Shown in pieces: positions 25,964 to 36,457 of a stretch of 64,000 nt of DNA (positions are counted from its first letter, which is position 1; each line of letters begins with the position of its first letter). A model generated the notes under the pieces. The model was given only the letters and a program-made list of their open reading frames with translations, was not told the DNA's origin and searched no databases. The DNA is from Longitalea luteola (GTDB taxonomy: Bacteria; Bacteroidota; Bacteroidia; Chitinophagales; Chitinophagaceae), in NCBI RefSeq assembly GCF_017356035.1, contig NZ_JAFIQX010000011.1, positions 208,506 to 272,505 on the forward strand, given 5' to 3'. The translations under genes were made by a program, and so were the position numbers.

Positions 25964-28792
25964 TTAAGGAATATTGCCGCTTTCATCAGGCTTCATACCA
26001 TCGTCGATTCCTTTCAGACTTAGCGGTACACCTTTTGTCATCCAATTGGCTGGGGGGCTTTTTTTCAAATAATAATCAAAAAATTGCTGTACCCGAATGG
26101 TATAATCAAGTGCATCTTTGCCAGTTAAACTATGATCCCCTGAATCATACTGAAGCAACCACACTTTTTTTTGCAACCTTCGTAAGGCCATATACATTTC
26201 TACACCTTGATTCCAATCACAAGCTCCATCGTTTTGATTGTGTATTAAAAGTAGCGGAGTGCTTACCTTGTCAGCTCTAAACACAGGGGACGATCGGATG
26301 TATAAATCTGGTCGCTCCCATAAGGTAGCCCCTATCTTGTTGTGACCGATTTCAGAATGCAGCATTTTGCTTTCCTCTGCTTTGCCCTTCGTTCTAAGAA
26401 TGCCCAAATATGTAGATATCTCATTGCTAACGGTTGGAGCCGCTGCACAGGCAGCAGCAAACACATTGGTAGAAGTAATTGCATATAATGTTTCCCCTCC
26501 CCCAAAACTATGGCCTTGCAATCCAATTTTATTTTTGTCAATAAAAGGTAACTCTGACAGGTATTTTGCTGCTCCTGCAACTGAATTAACAGCACAATCG
26601 CCAACTACTTTATTACTTTCACTCGCAACTGAGTAAAAAATGTCTGGTGTAAAAATCAAGTAACCTCTACTTACATACCACGGAATATTTATTCTATCCT
26701 GGGATATTTTAGGCCTCGGAAACTGATATAGGTTTTGAGAAAACTTTTCGTATATTGAAAATATAAGAGGATATTTTTTCTTTGGATCAAAATTCTCTGG
26801 TTTATACAATACGCCCTGACAGAGAGTCCCATCGAGTTGTCTATAAGTTACTAACTCAGTAGTTAGCCAATTGTACGACATCTGGGGTTGTAAATTCGTT
26901 AACTTCTTGAAGGTCTTGAAGTCATGAGTAAGGAAAAAATTAGGCGCTTCACTTGAAGATTCACGCTTTACAATCCAGACATCTTTAGAAATGGCCTTTA
27001 AGGGCAAGAAATTGGCAAAGAAACCATCGCTTGGTATCATTTCGAGGTCACCATGACAAACGGACCACGGACCCATGGACAACAATTCCAGCTTAGGAAT
27101 TTTACTTATTATTAAATTGTAAAATCCATTGTGTTTGCTATCCATGTTAAAAGCAACTAATCGCAACGATTTATTTTTAGGCACGATACCTCGCTCATCA
27201 GTCGGGTTGCCAAGCCACCTAAATTTGATATGTTTTTTGCGTCCTCCTGTAATATTTAATGGAGGAATCTTTCCATCGAGATCTAACTGCCAAATATCAT
27301 AATTGTCAAAAACTAATACCGCTGTCTCCTCCGGCAACCAGCCGGCTATCCCTAACGGAGTTTTTGGATAGCGCTCCGAAAATGGGTGTGGTTCTTCTGA
27401 ACAAAACCAATCACCAGGTACATCTCCTGAAATATTATATGTTTTAGACGTCTTCAAATTTTGACTATAAAAGTGCATACGGCCAGGATCAAAAAAAACC
27501 TGATACTGGTAATCAGGAGAGAAAAAATAGCTTGCATTAGTAATTAACTTCTTTCGACTGCCGTCTTTTAGAGATACCAACCATTGCGATTTATCAGATA
27601 AGGATGGCCACCAATATTCAATAATAGGCATCTTATCCATTACAATACCATAATCACCAAATGTTCCATAACATTTTTCGCCTTCTTTTTCGACTACGGT
27701 AATTACACTATTCTGTAAATTATACGCGACCAGCTTGGATGTTAAATTAAGAACGGCATTTGCAAACGAATTAGGATCAATCCTCTTCATTTGCTCGATT
27801 TGTAACACGCTATCTTTATAACTCCACACATCAACTTGTACACCTTTCCTTGACTCGTCATTAATTTTTGAGGAGATGATAGGGCATACTTTGAAAAGAA
27901 TATATCTTCCATCATCTGTAAATGACGGACATTGATCAAATATTTTCAGATTTGAATCAATTCCTCTCGATTTATTATTAATCTTAATAACTGCACTGTC
28001 CATTCCGCTACTGAAATACCAAATACTGTTTCCACTTTTACTATTTCGATGAAACTCCAGTGAATCCGAATCGATAAATGTATTTGGTAAGGATTTTATC
28101 AGCAACAATAATTGACTCCCAGTTACATCAATATTCCAATCCAATACACTAGCATCCCTGGCTGGAACTGACTGAGGTTTCCAGATTGTTCTTATTACAC
28201 CGCTCTTTAAATCAAACCACCGAATTTCATTACCTTTCGTCTTTAGTATTAATACTTTAGCGCGATCATTAAATAAGTAATTCGATGTGGATGAAAATCG
28301 CTTCTCCTCATTTTTTTCTAAATCATACATTACAAGATCACCGTTTCGAGCCATATATAAAGTCAATTCGGTATCAGGCCCGGAAACAAGCTTATAATTT
28401 ACCACGCCCAAAACGCAGCGCATCTCATCACTTCCAAGTTTCAAATAACATAGGCTGTCTTTATTTTGGAAGACAAAATATTTAGAGTTTTTTGTAAAAT
28501 TTCCAACGTCACGGACTCCTATAAGTTGTTTCGACCATCCAGTCTCAGTACTGGCTACAATAGTTGTCCTACTATTTATTGGCTGGTTTTCGATTCTGTA
28601 TTTGAAAAATTCTCCATCTGAGCTAATTAAACAATCTGTTTCTAACGTTGGCCATGCCTTTATCGCTTCCAAGTCAATCACCGGCTTATTTCTTGAAGTA
28701 AAAGAATTTGGAATCTCTTGTAAGTTTGTGGATTGAGGATAAGATGATTGACAAAACCAAATTATAAAAAACAAAAAAGATATCTTTTTCAT
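25964..28792 (-). CDS. Secreted S9 (prolyl oligopeptidase family) peptidase
   Basis: 942 residues with a signal peptide (MKKISFLFFIIWFCQSSYPQ). Residues ~40-640 form a beta-propeller-like region. The C-terminal alpha/beta hydrolase domain carries the catalytic triad: Ser in LQGHSFGGGE, Asp in LLIHNQNDGACDW and His in YDSGDHSLTG. Its length is greater than typical DPP4-like enzymes because of the long propeller. It is convergent with the small-protein genes and follows, on the same strand, the thioredoxin and SusD/SusC genes. It may digest imported or surface peptides, or process the small exported proteins. Confidence 0.92.
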   Translation of the reverse strand: MKKISFLFFIIWFCQSSYPQSTNLQEIPNSFTSRNKPVIDLEAIKAWPTLETDCLISSDGEFFKYRIENQPINSRTTIVASTETGWSKQLIGVRDVGNFTKNSKYFVFQNKDSLCYLKLGSDEMRCVLGVVNYKLVSGPDTELTLYMARNGDLVMYDLEKNEEKRFSSTSNYLFNDRAKVLILKTKGNEIRWFDLKSGVIRTIWKPQSVPARDASVLDWNIDVTGSQLLLLIKSLPNTFIDSDSLEFHRNSKSGNSIWYFSSGMDSAVIKINNKSRGIDSNLKIFDQCPSFTDDGRYILFKVCPIISSKINDESRKGVQVDVWSYKDSVLQIEQMKRIDPNSFANAVLNLTSKLVAYNLQNSVITVVEKEGEKCYGTFGDYGIVMDKMPIIEYWWPSLSDKSQWLVSLKDGSRKKLITNASYFFSPDYQYQVFFDPGRMHFYSQNLKTSKTYNISGDVPGDWFCSEEPHPFSERYPKTPLGIAGWLPEETAVLVFDNYDIWQLDLDGKIPPLNITGGRKKHIKFRWLGNPTDERGIVPKNKSLRLVAFNMDSKHNGFYNLIISKIPKLELLSMGPWSVCHGDLEMIPSDGFFANFLPLKAISKDVWIVKRESSSEAPNFFLTHDFKTFKKLTNLQPQMSYNWLTTELVTYRQLDGTLCQGVLYKPENFDPKKKYPLIFSIYEKFSQNLYQFPRPKISQDRINIPWYVSRGYLIFTPDIFYSVASESNKVVGDCAVNSVAGAAKYLSELPFIDKNKIGLQGHSFGGGETLYAITSTNVFAAACAAAPTVSNEISTYLGILRTKGKAEESKMLHSEIGHNKIGATLWERPDLYIRSSPVFRADKVSTPLLLIHNQNDGACDWNQGVEMYMALRRLQKKVWLLQYDSGDHSLTGKDALDYTIRVQQFFDYYLKKSPPANWMTKGVPLSLKGIDDGMKPDESGNIP

Positions 28793-29072
28793 TGCTTTTC
28801 AACACTTGTTTAAGGACTTTATTAAATTAACAATATTATTATTCTAATTGACGCAACAGTAATAATATGATGATGCTTGCTTTCAATGAAGTAGTCAGTC
28901 AACGCATTATCATTTTTCAAAGGGATGGGAAATTAAAGTCATATTAAGTTACAAAAAAACCGAAGACAGTTGAGAAAATGGTTGCCCTTTTCTTTTAAAA
29001 TATATCACTCAATTTAACCTATAAAATGTCGACAAAACCAAAAAAGATTCTCCCACAAGACAAGACCAATTG

Positions 29073-30683
29073 CTAATTTTTCATATTTGTCCAGGTGGGA
29101 ATTCCCGCTTTCATTTTTGCGATAACAACTTCATATACTTTTACTTTATACTCCAACCTTTCGGAAATCGAAATCTCTAAGGCTTTTTGCTCCCAAGCGA
29201 GTGCTTCTTTTTTCTTACCCGTCTTATATAAGAGATTCGCGTAGGTATCTAAATAGCCAACATTATCAGAACGTCGCTTTACAATGTCACTCATTAATCT
29301 AATTCCTCTTTTCAATTGCTTAATATCGTTACAATGAAAAAAAACGTCATTATACAAAAATGCATTAACATCATAGTCTCTGAAGTAGTTAGAAGTATCG
29401 GTCTTTATTTTTTCGAAAACCTGAAGGTTATATTCGATATACTGCGGCCAATTCCTATTATATTTTTGTGTCCTATAGTTGTAGAATCTCGCTTTTGAAA
29501 AAAGTATTACCCGTTTTGCATGATAGCGGTTGTACTTTTTATTTATGATTTGATATAGACTATCCCAATTCGGATCATCATTTTTATCCTTGCATAAACT
29601 CCAGCTTGAATCCAGATTCTCACCTATGATGATGTCATCTACGATGTTATCGGCATAATCCTTTTCTTGCATTGCGGCATCGATTATTGACGCTTTTTCA
29701 AATAATATTCTGAAGCCTATATCCTTACTCGATTGGGTAAATGCCGTAATGAACCGTATATCGTTTTTAGAATACTGAATCCTTGACGACAAATGATAGA
29801 TGTATTTATCAGCTCTTTCTTTCAAGGCTTGATTTTCCTTAAACAATGTCATTAACACAAGATTGTTGGCGTTATCCCAACTATCATCATTAAGACTAGA
29901 TAAGTATTGAAGCGCAAATGCTTGTACTGATTTGTTTTCTTTAAATGCGTTAATCAAATTGACTATTCTATTCTCCGTAATTTCATTGCGACTTAAAGTA
30001 TTTAAGAAATTCGCAACCAAATCTTGAACGGGTTTAAGTTCATTATAGTCTGACATAAATTCGATATTATCGGCTGAGCCCAATTGCGATAGTGATATTC
30101 TGTTTAAATAGTCAAGGGCAATTTTTTGTGACAATTCCATATCAGTATTTTGAAAAGCCCTAGCCAGTCCCTTTAATTCACTTGTATCAAACATTCCTGG
30201 TCTAAAATTATTTAAGATTGCATAATATTGTTTATTTGGGGTTAATGCGTTGATTACTTCTTCCCTAAACTTTGTAGTGTCTCGATACCCGACCGCTTTA
30301 TGAATAGGTTCTCCATTTGAATTGAAAAATAGGAAGGTAGGGAATGAAGTTACATTATAAGCAGATTCGATTAAACTAGCAGTATGATACCAATTTCTAA
30401 CATCGAGATTATCTGTGTCAGTTTTATCCATCTGAACCTTTACACAAATAAATTTGTCATTCAACTTCGACACAATATTCTCATTTGTAAAAACGTATTT
30501 GTCCATTGCTTTGCACGGGCCACACCAAGTTGCAAAGCAATCGAGGAAAATAAATTTGTTATTTTGTTTTGCCTTTTCTACTATTTGATCCCAGCTTTTA
30601 CCTTTTTCATATTTGACACCCACTCCCTGTTGTGCAATGAGTGACATAGGAATTAACGTTAACAAGATGAATACTTTCTTCAT
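29073..30683 (-). CDS. Periplasmic thioredoxin-domain protein with helical C-terminal extension
   Basis: 536 residues from ATG 30683, chosen because the signal peptide (KKVFILLTLIPMSLIAQ) starts there; the frame opens 51 nt earlier. The N-terminal thioredoxin domain contains FLDCFATWCGPCKAMDKYVF (CGPC near residue 60) and the cis-Pro segment TSFPTFLFF. The remaining ~380 residues are helical and end in TPR-like repeats (VGYLDTYANLLYKTGKKKEA). Such proteins accompany SusC/SusD loci in Chitinophagaceae. It sits 284 bp downstream of susD-like 30968 and is probably part of the same regulon. Confidence 0.88.
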   Translation of the reverse strand: MKKVFILLTLIPMSLIAQQGVGVKYEKGKSWDQIVEKAKQNNKFIFLDCFATWCGPCKAMDKYVFTNENIVSKLNDKFICVKVQMDKTDTDNLDVRNWYHTASLIESAYNVTSFPTFLFFNSNGEPIHKAVGYRDTTKFREEVINALTPNKQYYAILNNFRPGMFDTSELKGLARAFQNTDMELSQKIALDYLNRISLSQLGSADNIEFMSDYNELKPVQDLVANFLNTLSRNEITENRIVNLINAFKENKSVQAFALQYLSSLNDDSWDNANNLVLMTLFKENQALKERADKYIYHLSSRIQYSKNDIRFITAFTQSSKDIGFRILFEKASIIDAAMQEKDYADNIVDDIIIGENLDSSWSLCKDKNDDPNWDSLYQIINKKYNRYHAKRVILFSKARFYNYRTQKYNRNWPQYIEYNLQVFEKIKTDTSNYFRDYDVNAFLYNDVFFHCNDIKQLKRGIRLMSDIVKRRSDNVGYLDTYANLLYKTGKKKEALAWEQKALEISISERLEYKVKVYEVVIAKMKAGIPTWTNMKN

Positions 30684-30967
30684 TTTACTTTTAATTTTAC
30701 TGAATCCTTTTTTAAACGCTCTAATTACTATCAAAATGAATTTGCTTTATTGAAGTGATATTTGATCCCCTCAAGACTTTGAGCAGGCTCACAATCGTGA
30801 TATGATTAATTTTGTATCGGTTTAGAAATGGAAATGTTATGTTGAAAGCAGCGGCTCTACAAAATGAACAGCATAATGGAAATTGTAGGTGCAAATGATA
30901 GTTCCTAATTTAAACTAACAATTAAGTGTTCACTAAGGATCACCGTTGCTTCACCATTATTCTCGAA

Positions 30968-32449
30968 TTATTCGTATCCTGGATTTTGAGCTAACTGGCC
31001 GGCTTTCTGCAATTCAGTTAAAGGGATCGGATATAGTTGCTGAAATGACCGCCAAACATTGGTATTTGATTTCAGTGGACATACGACGGTCATTACATTA
31101 TCAACGTTATTAGTTCTTTTTAAATCAAACCACCGATGTCCGAACTCTGAAAATAATTCGACTTGTTTTTCATGTATTATCGCTGTTAGCAGGGAAGCTT
31201 GACTATTTGCGTTTGTATTGTCCAATCCAGACCGATTTCTTACAATATTTAAATCAGTTTTAGCGTCATCTATTTTATTAAGTTGTGCCCTTGCCTCAGC
31301 TCTTATTAAGTACTGCTCGCTTAAGCGCAGTATGGTTAGATGCTCATTGATTGAGGTGCTATTCTGGTCAATCTTATATTTTTTCGGAAAATAGTAAATG
31401 TCTGATCCAATTTTGATACTATCTACCCATTTTCCATATCTCCTTTGGTCTGCTGGCTCAAAAGCGCCCAGCAATTGATTGCTAAGAAAAACAGGATTTT
31501 GATAATCGTTCGGCCCAGAGGATGGGATTATAAAAACTCTTGCATCCTGAGTATTATAACCATCATAAACCGGTTGTAATTGCCATATCGCTTCCTTGTT
31601 TCCTTTACTGGCCTTTAAGAACGCATTATCCAATGAACTTAAAGAATACAATGAATTGTTACCGATAACAGCGCTCGATTGGATCTCGGCATTTGTCCAA
31701 TCTCCAAAATATAGATACACACGTGCCAATAAAGCGGTAGCAGCCCATTTGTTAGGTCGCAGCCGTTCACTGCTATTTTTCAATAGAGTTCCATCAAGGT
31801 AAACTTCTTTTAGTACCGTTTGGGCATCCAACAGATCAGCAATTAGTTGCTTATAAACTTCAGATTTAGCAGATCGAGGAAGTTGGGAATTCAACTTGTA
31901 ATCAGTGGTTAGAGCTAGCGGAACATCACCGTATAGATTTGTTAAATAGAAAAAATAAAAAGCTCTCAAAAATTTTGCTTCTCCGAGCAATTGACTTTTT
32001 ACGTCTGGTGTCAACTTATTGGTGCTACTTAAACCCTCAATGGCACTATTACACAAAAAAATCATATTATATAATGGTGCCCAATATTCTGTGCCTGGTG
32101 TCGTGGAGGGAACATCAGCGTATAGAGAATTTATATAATAATAAAATTTTGCATCTGGGCTGGAGATACCGCTAAATAGTGTGAACTCGTCGGATGACAA
32201 CCCAGTATATAATGACATACTGTTTGAACCAGTAAAAATACTTTCTGAACTCATGGTTGCATATAAGTTAGTCAATACAGCTATCGCTGTGCCGTCACTA
32301 TTGTACACATTGCCATCGGCGAGAAACGTGTCGGGTGGACTAACCTCTACTAATTTCTTGCACCTGATGAAACCAACTACAAGAAAACATACAACTACAA
32401 TTATTATTCTGTTGAAGATTGGAATAAGTAACTTATTATAAGAATTCAT
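30968..32449 (-). CDS. SusD/RagB-family nutrient-binding outer membrane lipoprotein
   Basis: 493 residues. The N-terminal hydrophobic leader ends in GFIRCKK, a lipobox-like site with Cys near residue 30. SusD-like helical repeats follow, with the typical landmarks FLRAFYFFYLTNLYGDVPL (residues ~150) and the C-terminal FDLKRT and LYPIPLTEL.A...Q.NPGY ending. SusD proteins cap the SusC channel and bind the substrate. It follows the SusC gene by 17 nt in the same orientation. The substrate cannot be named; the neighbouring peptidase and thioredoxin genes favour a peptide over a glycan. Confidence 0.96.
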   Translation of the reverse strand: MNSYNKLLIPIFNRIIIVVVCFLVVGFIRCKKLVEVSPPDTFLADGNVYNSDGTAIAVLTNLYATMSSESIFTGSNSMSLYTGLSSDEFTLFSGISSPDAKFYYYINSLYADVPSTTPGTEYWAPLYNMIFLCNSAIEGLSSTNKLTPDVKSQLLGEAKFLRAFYFFYLTNLYGDVPLALTTDYKLNSQLPRSAKSEVYKQLIADLLDAQTVLKEVYLDGTLLKNSSERLRPNKWAATALLARVYLYFGDWTNAEIQSSAVIGNNSLYSLSSLDNAFLKASKGNKEAIWQLQPVYDGYNTQDARVFIIPSSGPNDYQNPVFLSNQLLGAFEPADQRRYGKWVDSIKIGSDIYYFPKKYKIDQNSTSINEHLTILRLSEQYLIRAEARAQLNKIDDAKTDLNIVRNRSGLDNTNANSQASLLTAIIHEKQVELFSEFGHRWFDLKRTNNVDNVMTVVCPLKSNTNVWRSFQQLYPIPLTELQKAGQLAQNPGYE

Positions 32450-32466
32450 AGCTTTTACTTTAAAGA

Positions 32467-35400
32467 TTAAAATTCGATTTGTAATCCCGCTGTAATTAAT
32501 CGAAGTGGTGGCAATGCAGATATACTTTTCGTTTCAGGATCTCCCATATAATTTGTAAAAGTGAAAAGGTTTTGAGCCTGTGAATAAAGGCGTGCCCTCT
32601 TAAGTCCTATTTTTTCGATATATCGGCTGGGTACCAAATAGGAAATCGAAATGTTTTTTAATCTTACATACGATGCATCTGAATAAAAATATTCACTCGA
32701 TGTAGCAGCAAAATATCCCGTAGTACTGGAAAATTTTGCAACAGGTTTCTCGTCACCCGGCTTCTGCCACCTGTTTAATACTGAAATTGGCTGGTTGCTA
32801 CCTCCACTAACGAACTGGCCTGGAAAAACTAAGCCCGAAAAAGAATAATTACCGCCAATTTGTTTAACAAATTGAAAAAGAAAATCCAAGGTAAACTCCT
32901 TGTAAACAAAGCTGTTTTGGAAGCCTCCGTAATATTCAGGATAAGGCGTAAAAAATATTGTGCGATCAGTGCGGAAGTTCGGAGAAGTGGTTTGATTCCC
33001 ATGCAGATCTTTGAATTGATATTTTCCGGTGCTTGGATCAACGTATAGATAGTCGAATGCTTTAATTAATGAAATAGGTTTCCCTATTACGTAATTGTTA
33101 ACATAACCGGATGTTTCAAGTTCTGGAAATTCTAGAAGTTTGTTTCGCGGTATTGTGAAATTGATACTTGTACTCCAAGTAAACTTTCCTTTTTTTATAT
33201 TTGTTGAATTTAATTGAAACTCCCAACTTGTATTTTCAATTGTCGCCGGGAAATTGTCTATTATGCTGTTAGTTCCAGTTATGTCCGGAAGTTGATAGCC
33301 TAACAGCTGATTGGAAGAGCGATTTCGAGAAAATGTAACGTTCAGGAGGAGTCGCTCTTTAAAAAGACCGAGTTCAATTCCAGTCTGTAGTTTTTTGGTT
33401 TCTTCCCATTCAAGGTAAGGATTGGACAAACTAGTTGTAAGGCCTGTAATATTTTGATACGGAACTTCTACTCCATTTGGATAATAAACGCTCATATAAT
33501 TATAATCTCCGATCTGATCGTTGCCAGTTGTTCCAAAACTTCCTTTCAATTTACCATAGTTCAGAAACTTAACTTTGTTCCGCATAAATGCTTCCTGAGT
33601 AAAAATCCAAGCGGCACCTATACTGCCGAAATTGTGAAAGCGATTCTTTGGACCAAATCGGCTACTACCATCACGCCGCGCAGTTAGATTCAGTATATAC
33701 TTGTCCTGCCAAATATAATTAACGCGACCAAAAAGAGCATTGTATTTATACTTTGAAATTGTAGTATAGCCTGTCAAAGAAGTTGCCGCTGCCATATTAC
33801 CGATGATCTGATCACTACTGTATCCTGTTCCCTCTACAAGTTGATAATTTAAATTGTTTTGCTGAATAGTTGCCCCAATCAACACACTAAGTTTCCCCTC
33901 TGCAATTTTAGATTCATAATTAATTTGAGGTTCTACTATTATTGAATTAGACTTTGAAACTCCGTATACAGCACCTCTGTTTGTGGTTGCACGACTCTCA
34001 GGTCTTACTGCTGCTGTTAAGTTTTGAGCTTGAAACAATTCGCTTTGTGTAAAAGTATTTCCGAAACTGCTCCTTAATTCTAACCCAGTAAAGAGCCTAT
34101 AACTAACAACCAAATTGTTTATAACGTTATGTGTTTTATTTTTATAAGTAAGGCTTAATGGAGCAATTGGATTATTCCAAGTTGAACTTCCTGCCGAATT
34201 GGGTGCCCAATTTAAAGTTCCATCTGAATTATATAGCGCAGGTGCATTAGGCTCCAAGAAAATAGCTTTTCTTGTCAAGTCTGTTGACGGCAGTCTATTA
34301 TTATTTAGCATGTAATTGCTAGTAAAGCGAACTTGAAAACGCTGATTTGCTGAATTGCTATTGATACTTAAATGAAGTGCTCCAACTTCATTTGCAAAGT
34401 CACCGGGAAATAGCGTTGTTTCCCTACGAAACGTCGTACCAATCAGATATTGCATTAGGGTAGTGCCTCCGGAAACACTTGCATTAACATTTGTATAATG
34501 GGCGGTATTACCTATAAGCGTCTTCTGCCAATCCGTATACCTAGTAGTATCCCAAACCATTAAATCAGGTGCATACTTAAAAGCTCCACTAGCCGACGGA
34601 TTGCCAGATGGCGTTAAGCCATCATTTTTAAATGCTTCGTTCCTCATTTCAAGGTATTGTTCTGTATTAAGCATTTTGGCCGGCTTAGCTATTTGTCCCC
34701 AACCTTGCTGAAAATTTAATTCAACGCGAGCATTACCCACTTTTCCTTTCTTTGTTGTAATTAAAATAGCTCCATTTGCAGCTCGTGATCCGTAAATCGC
34801 TGTAGCGTCAGCGTCCTTTAAAACACTTATACTTTCAATGTCGGATGGATTAATATATGAAAGTGGGTTGCCGGCGATATTTGCTTTTCCAGACGTTGCC
34901 AAAATATTAAGACCTATTTCACTTGGGAGCTGAGGTTCAATGGGAACTCCATCAACTACATAAAGAGGGTCATTTCCAACAAGTAGACTGTTTTCACCTT
35001 GTATTCGTACCGTGATTCCGCCGCCTGGTACGCCATTATTTTGAGTAATAAATAATCCTGGAACTTGTCCTTCAAGAGCTAAAAGAACGTTATTTATTGG
35101 TTGCCTTTCTATGTCTACAGCCCTCACAGTGCTAACATTGCCCGTTTGAAATCGTTTTGTAGTTTGGCCGTATGCTACCACTTGTACCTCATCTAATTCA
35201 GCGTTTTTTGTTTTCATTCGTGCTATTATCTCTGTTTGCCCCCCTATATTAATTTCATAAGCGTTCATATTTACACTGCTAAACAATAAGACTGCGTCAT
35301 CATCAACGTTTTCAAATTTGAAAAAACCATCGTCGTTAGTAATCGTCTGTTTTTTTGTTCCCTTGACTGTAACCGTTACACCTGCTAGCGGTTTTCCGTT

Positions 35401-35898
35401 TTCATCTACTACTTTACCGCGGATGTCAATCGGAGGAATTTCATTAAGCGGTTGTTCTATATTATTTTTGCGCAGATATTTCTGCGGACGAATAATTATG
35501 GTCTTTTCGTCGATCTCAAATTCCAGCATCCTGCCCCTAAGGCAATATTCAAGTACTTCCTGGATAGTCGCATTTTTTACTCTTATATTGATTCTAGGAC
35601 TATGTTCAAGTAAGTGATCGGAGTAAAGAAACTTATAATCGGTTTGCTCCTGAATTTTTTCAAAAATTCGTTCTATTGCAATGTCTTTTTCGGAAAGTGT
35701 GACTCTTTGTCCGAACCCTGCGGCATGTAAGTGGAGACATGCCCCAAGTAATAATACAGCAGTTATCTTCATAATTCGGGCTGCTGATTGCAGCATTTTG
35801 TTGGTGCCGGCCAAGGCACTTAAGCATTGTTTTGGTTTAGTAGCCTGAATGCTCATAAAAGGCAATAAAGGCTTACGTACGCAAAATAAAATTTGCAT
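32467..35898 (-). CDS. SusC/RagA-family TonB-dependent transporter with STN domain
   Basis: 1143 residues. After a long leader (the signal peptide probably starts at the internal MKITAVLLLGACLHLHAAG, residue 43) comes an STN secretin/TonB domain (IAIERIFEKIQEQTDYKFLY). Then a carboxypeptidase-like domain (DIRGKVVDENGKPLAGVTVT), the TonB box region VVAYG, the plug with the SusC signature DPLYVVDGVPIE and SVLKDADATAIYGSRAANGA, and the 22-strand barrel ending in a terminal Phe (LQIEF). The STN domain signals to the FecR protein encoded upstream, so import and sigma-factor activation are linked. The substrate is unknown. Confidence 0.97.
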   Translation of the reverse strand: MQILFCVRKPLLPFMSIQATKPKQCLSALAGTNKMLQSAARIMKITAVLLLGACLHLHAAGFGQRVTLSEKDIAIERIFEKIQEQTDYKFLYSDHLLEHSPRINIRVKNATIQEVLEYCLRGRMLEFEIDEKTIIIRPQKYLRKNNIEQPLNEIPPIDIRGKVVDENGKPLAGVTVTVKGTKKQTITNDDGFFKFENVDDDAVLLFSSVNMNAYEINIGGQTEIIARMKTKNAELDEVQVVAYGQTTKRFQTGNVSTVRAVDIERQPINNVLLALEGQVPGLFITQNNGVPGGGITVRIQGENSLLVGNDPLYVVDGVPIEPQLPSEIGLNILATSGKANIAGNPLSYINPSDIESISVLKDADATAIYGSRAANGAILITTKKGKVGNARVELNFQQGWGQIAKPAKMLNTEQYLEMRNEAFKNDGLTPSGNPSASGAFKYAPDLMVWDTTRYTDWQKTLIGNTAHYTNVNASVSGGTTLMQYLIGTTFRRETTLFPGDFANEVGALHLSINSNSANQRFQVRFTSNYMLNNNRLPSTDLTRKAIFLEPNAPALYNSDGTLNWAPNSAGSSTWNNPIAPLSLTYKNKTHNVINNLVVSYRLFTGLELRSSFGNTFTQSELFQAQNLTAAVRPESRATTNRGAVYGVSKSNSIIVEPQINYESKIAEGKLSVLIGATIQQNNLNYQLVEGTGYSSDQIIGNMAAATSLTGYTTISKYKYNALFGRVNYIWQDKYILNLTARRDGSSRFGPKNRFHNFGSIGAAWIFTQEAFMRNKVKFLNYGKLKGSFGTTGNDQIGDYNYMSVYYPNGVEVPYQNITGLTTSLSNPYLEWEETKKLQTGIELGLFKERLLLNVTFSRNRSSNQLLGYQLPDITGTNSIIDNFPATIENTSWEFQLNSTNIKKGKFTWSTSINFTIPRNKLLEFPELETSGYVNNYVIGKPISLIKAFDYLYVDPSTGKYQFKDLHGNQTTSPNFRTDRTIFFTPYPEYYGGFQNSFVYKEFTLDFLFQFVKQIGGNYSFSGLVFPGQFVSGGSNQPISVLNRWQKPGDEKPVAKFSSTTGYFAATSSEYFYSDASYVRLKNISISYLVPSRYIEKIGLKRARLYSQAQNLFTFTNYMGDPETKSISALPPLRLITAGLQIEF

Positions 35899-36457
35899 AA
35901 CTTTGGGTTGAATGTTAACAATAAATGTGATGACCTAGCAGTTTCACAGGTTGACATTCCGAAAGCCAGCAATGCGTCACCATTGTTGGCTTTAACTTTT
36001 AGATTGCCCCAATCATTGTCGTGGCACTAAAATATAGATATGTCAATCCCTTTTCTATAAGGAAATGGACCTGGCCTAATGTCAATGGAATTTGACTAGC
36101 ATGTTGCAGCCTTTCCCGGCTTGGCACTGGTTTGAATTATGATAGGTAGGTTTAGATATGCAGAGCAATTAATTTTTATTTACCTTTTTTTGATGAAAGT
36201 CGGCTTTCGCTCGTTCCAAGGTCACTTCATCATTACCATTACCAGTAAACTCAACAATATGGTCAATCATTCCTGTCATTCAGGAGCTCATGGTATTTTC
36301 CGGCCTTAACTTTATCGTCCTCGAGTAATACCAGAAGTTCCGATCTTTCAGCTTCATTTATTTCACCGAATTCGTGAGCGATCATCAACTCGAGAATCTC
36401 TCAATTAGCTGACATTCTTTCATATTTGATTATCAATTTCTGGCCATTAAAATATCT
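35899..36457. other. Intergenic region between SusC and FecR genes
   Basis: About 560 bp. The half next to the FecR gene holds a degraded coding remnant (next entry). The rest contains the promoter and leader of the SusC gene; no clear regulatory motif was fixed. Confidence 0.4.
36172..36425 (-). pseudogene. Degraded small protein, possibly anti-sigma N-terminal type
   Basis: On the minus strand codons read ECQLIERF, then after a frameshift LELMIAHEFGEINEAERSEL and LVLLEDDKVKAGKYHELLN, then a stop and a second shift before HIVEFTGNGNDEVTLERA. Put together this gives an ~80-residue helical protein with FecR-N-like spacing, now broken by two frameshifts. It lies directly downstream of the intact FecR gene and could be a worn duplicate. 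The family assignment is weak. Confidence 0.4.
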
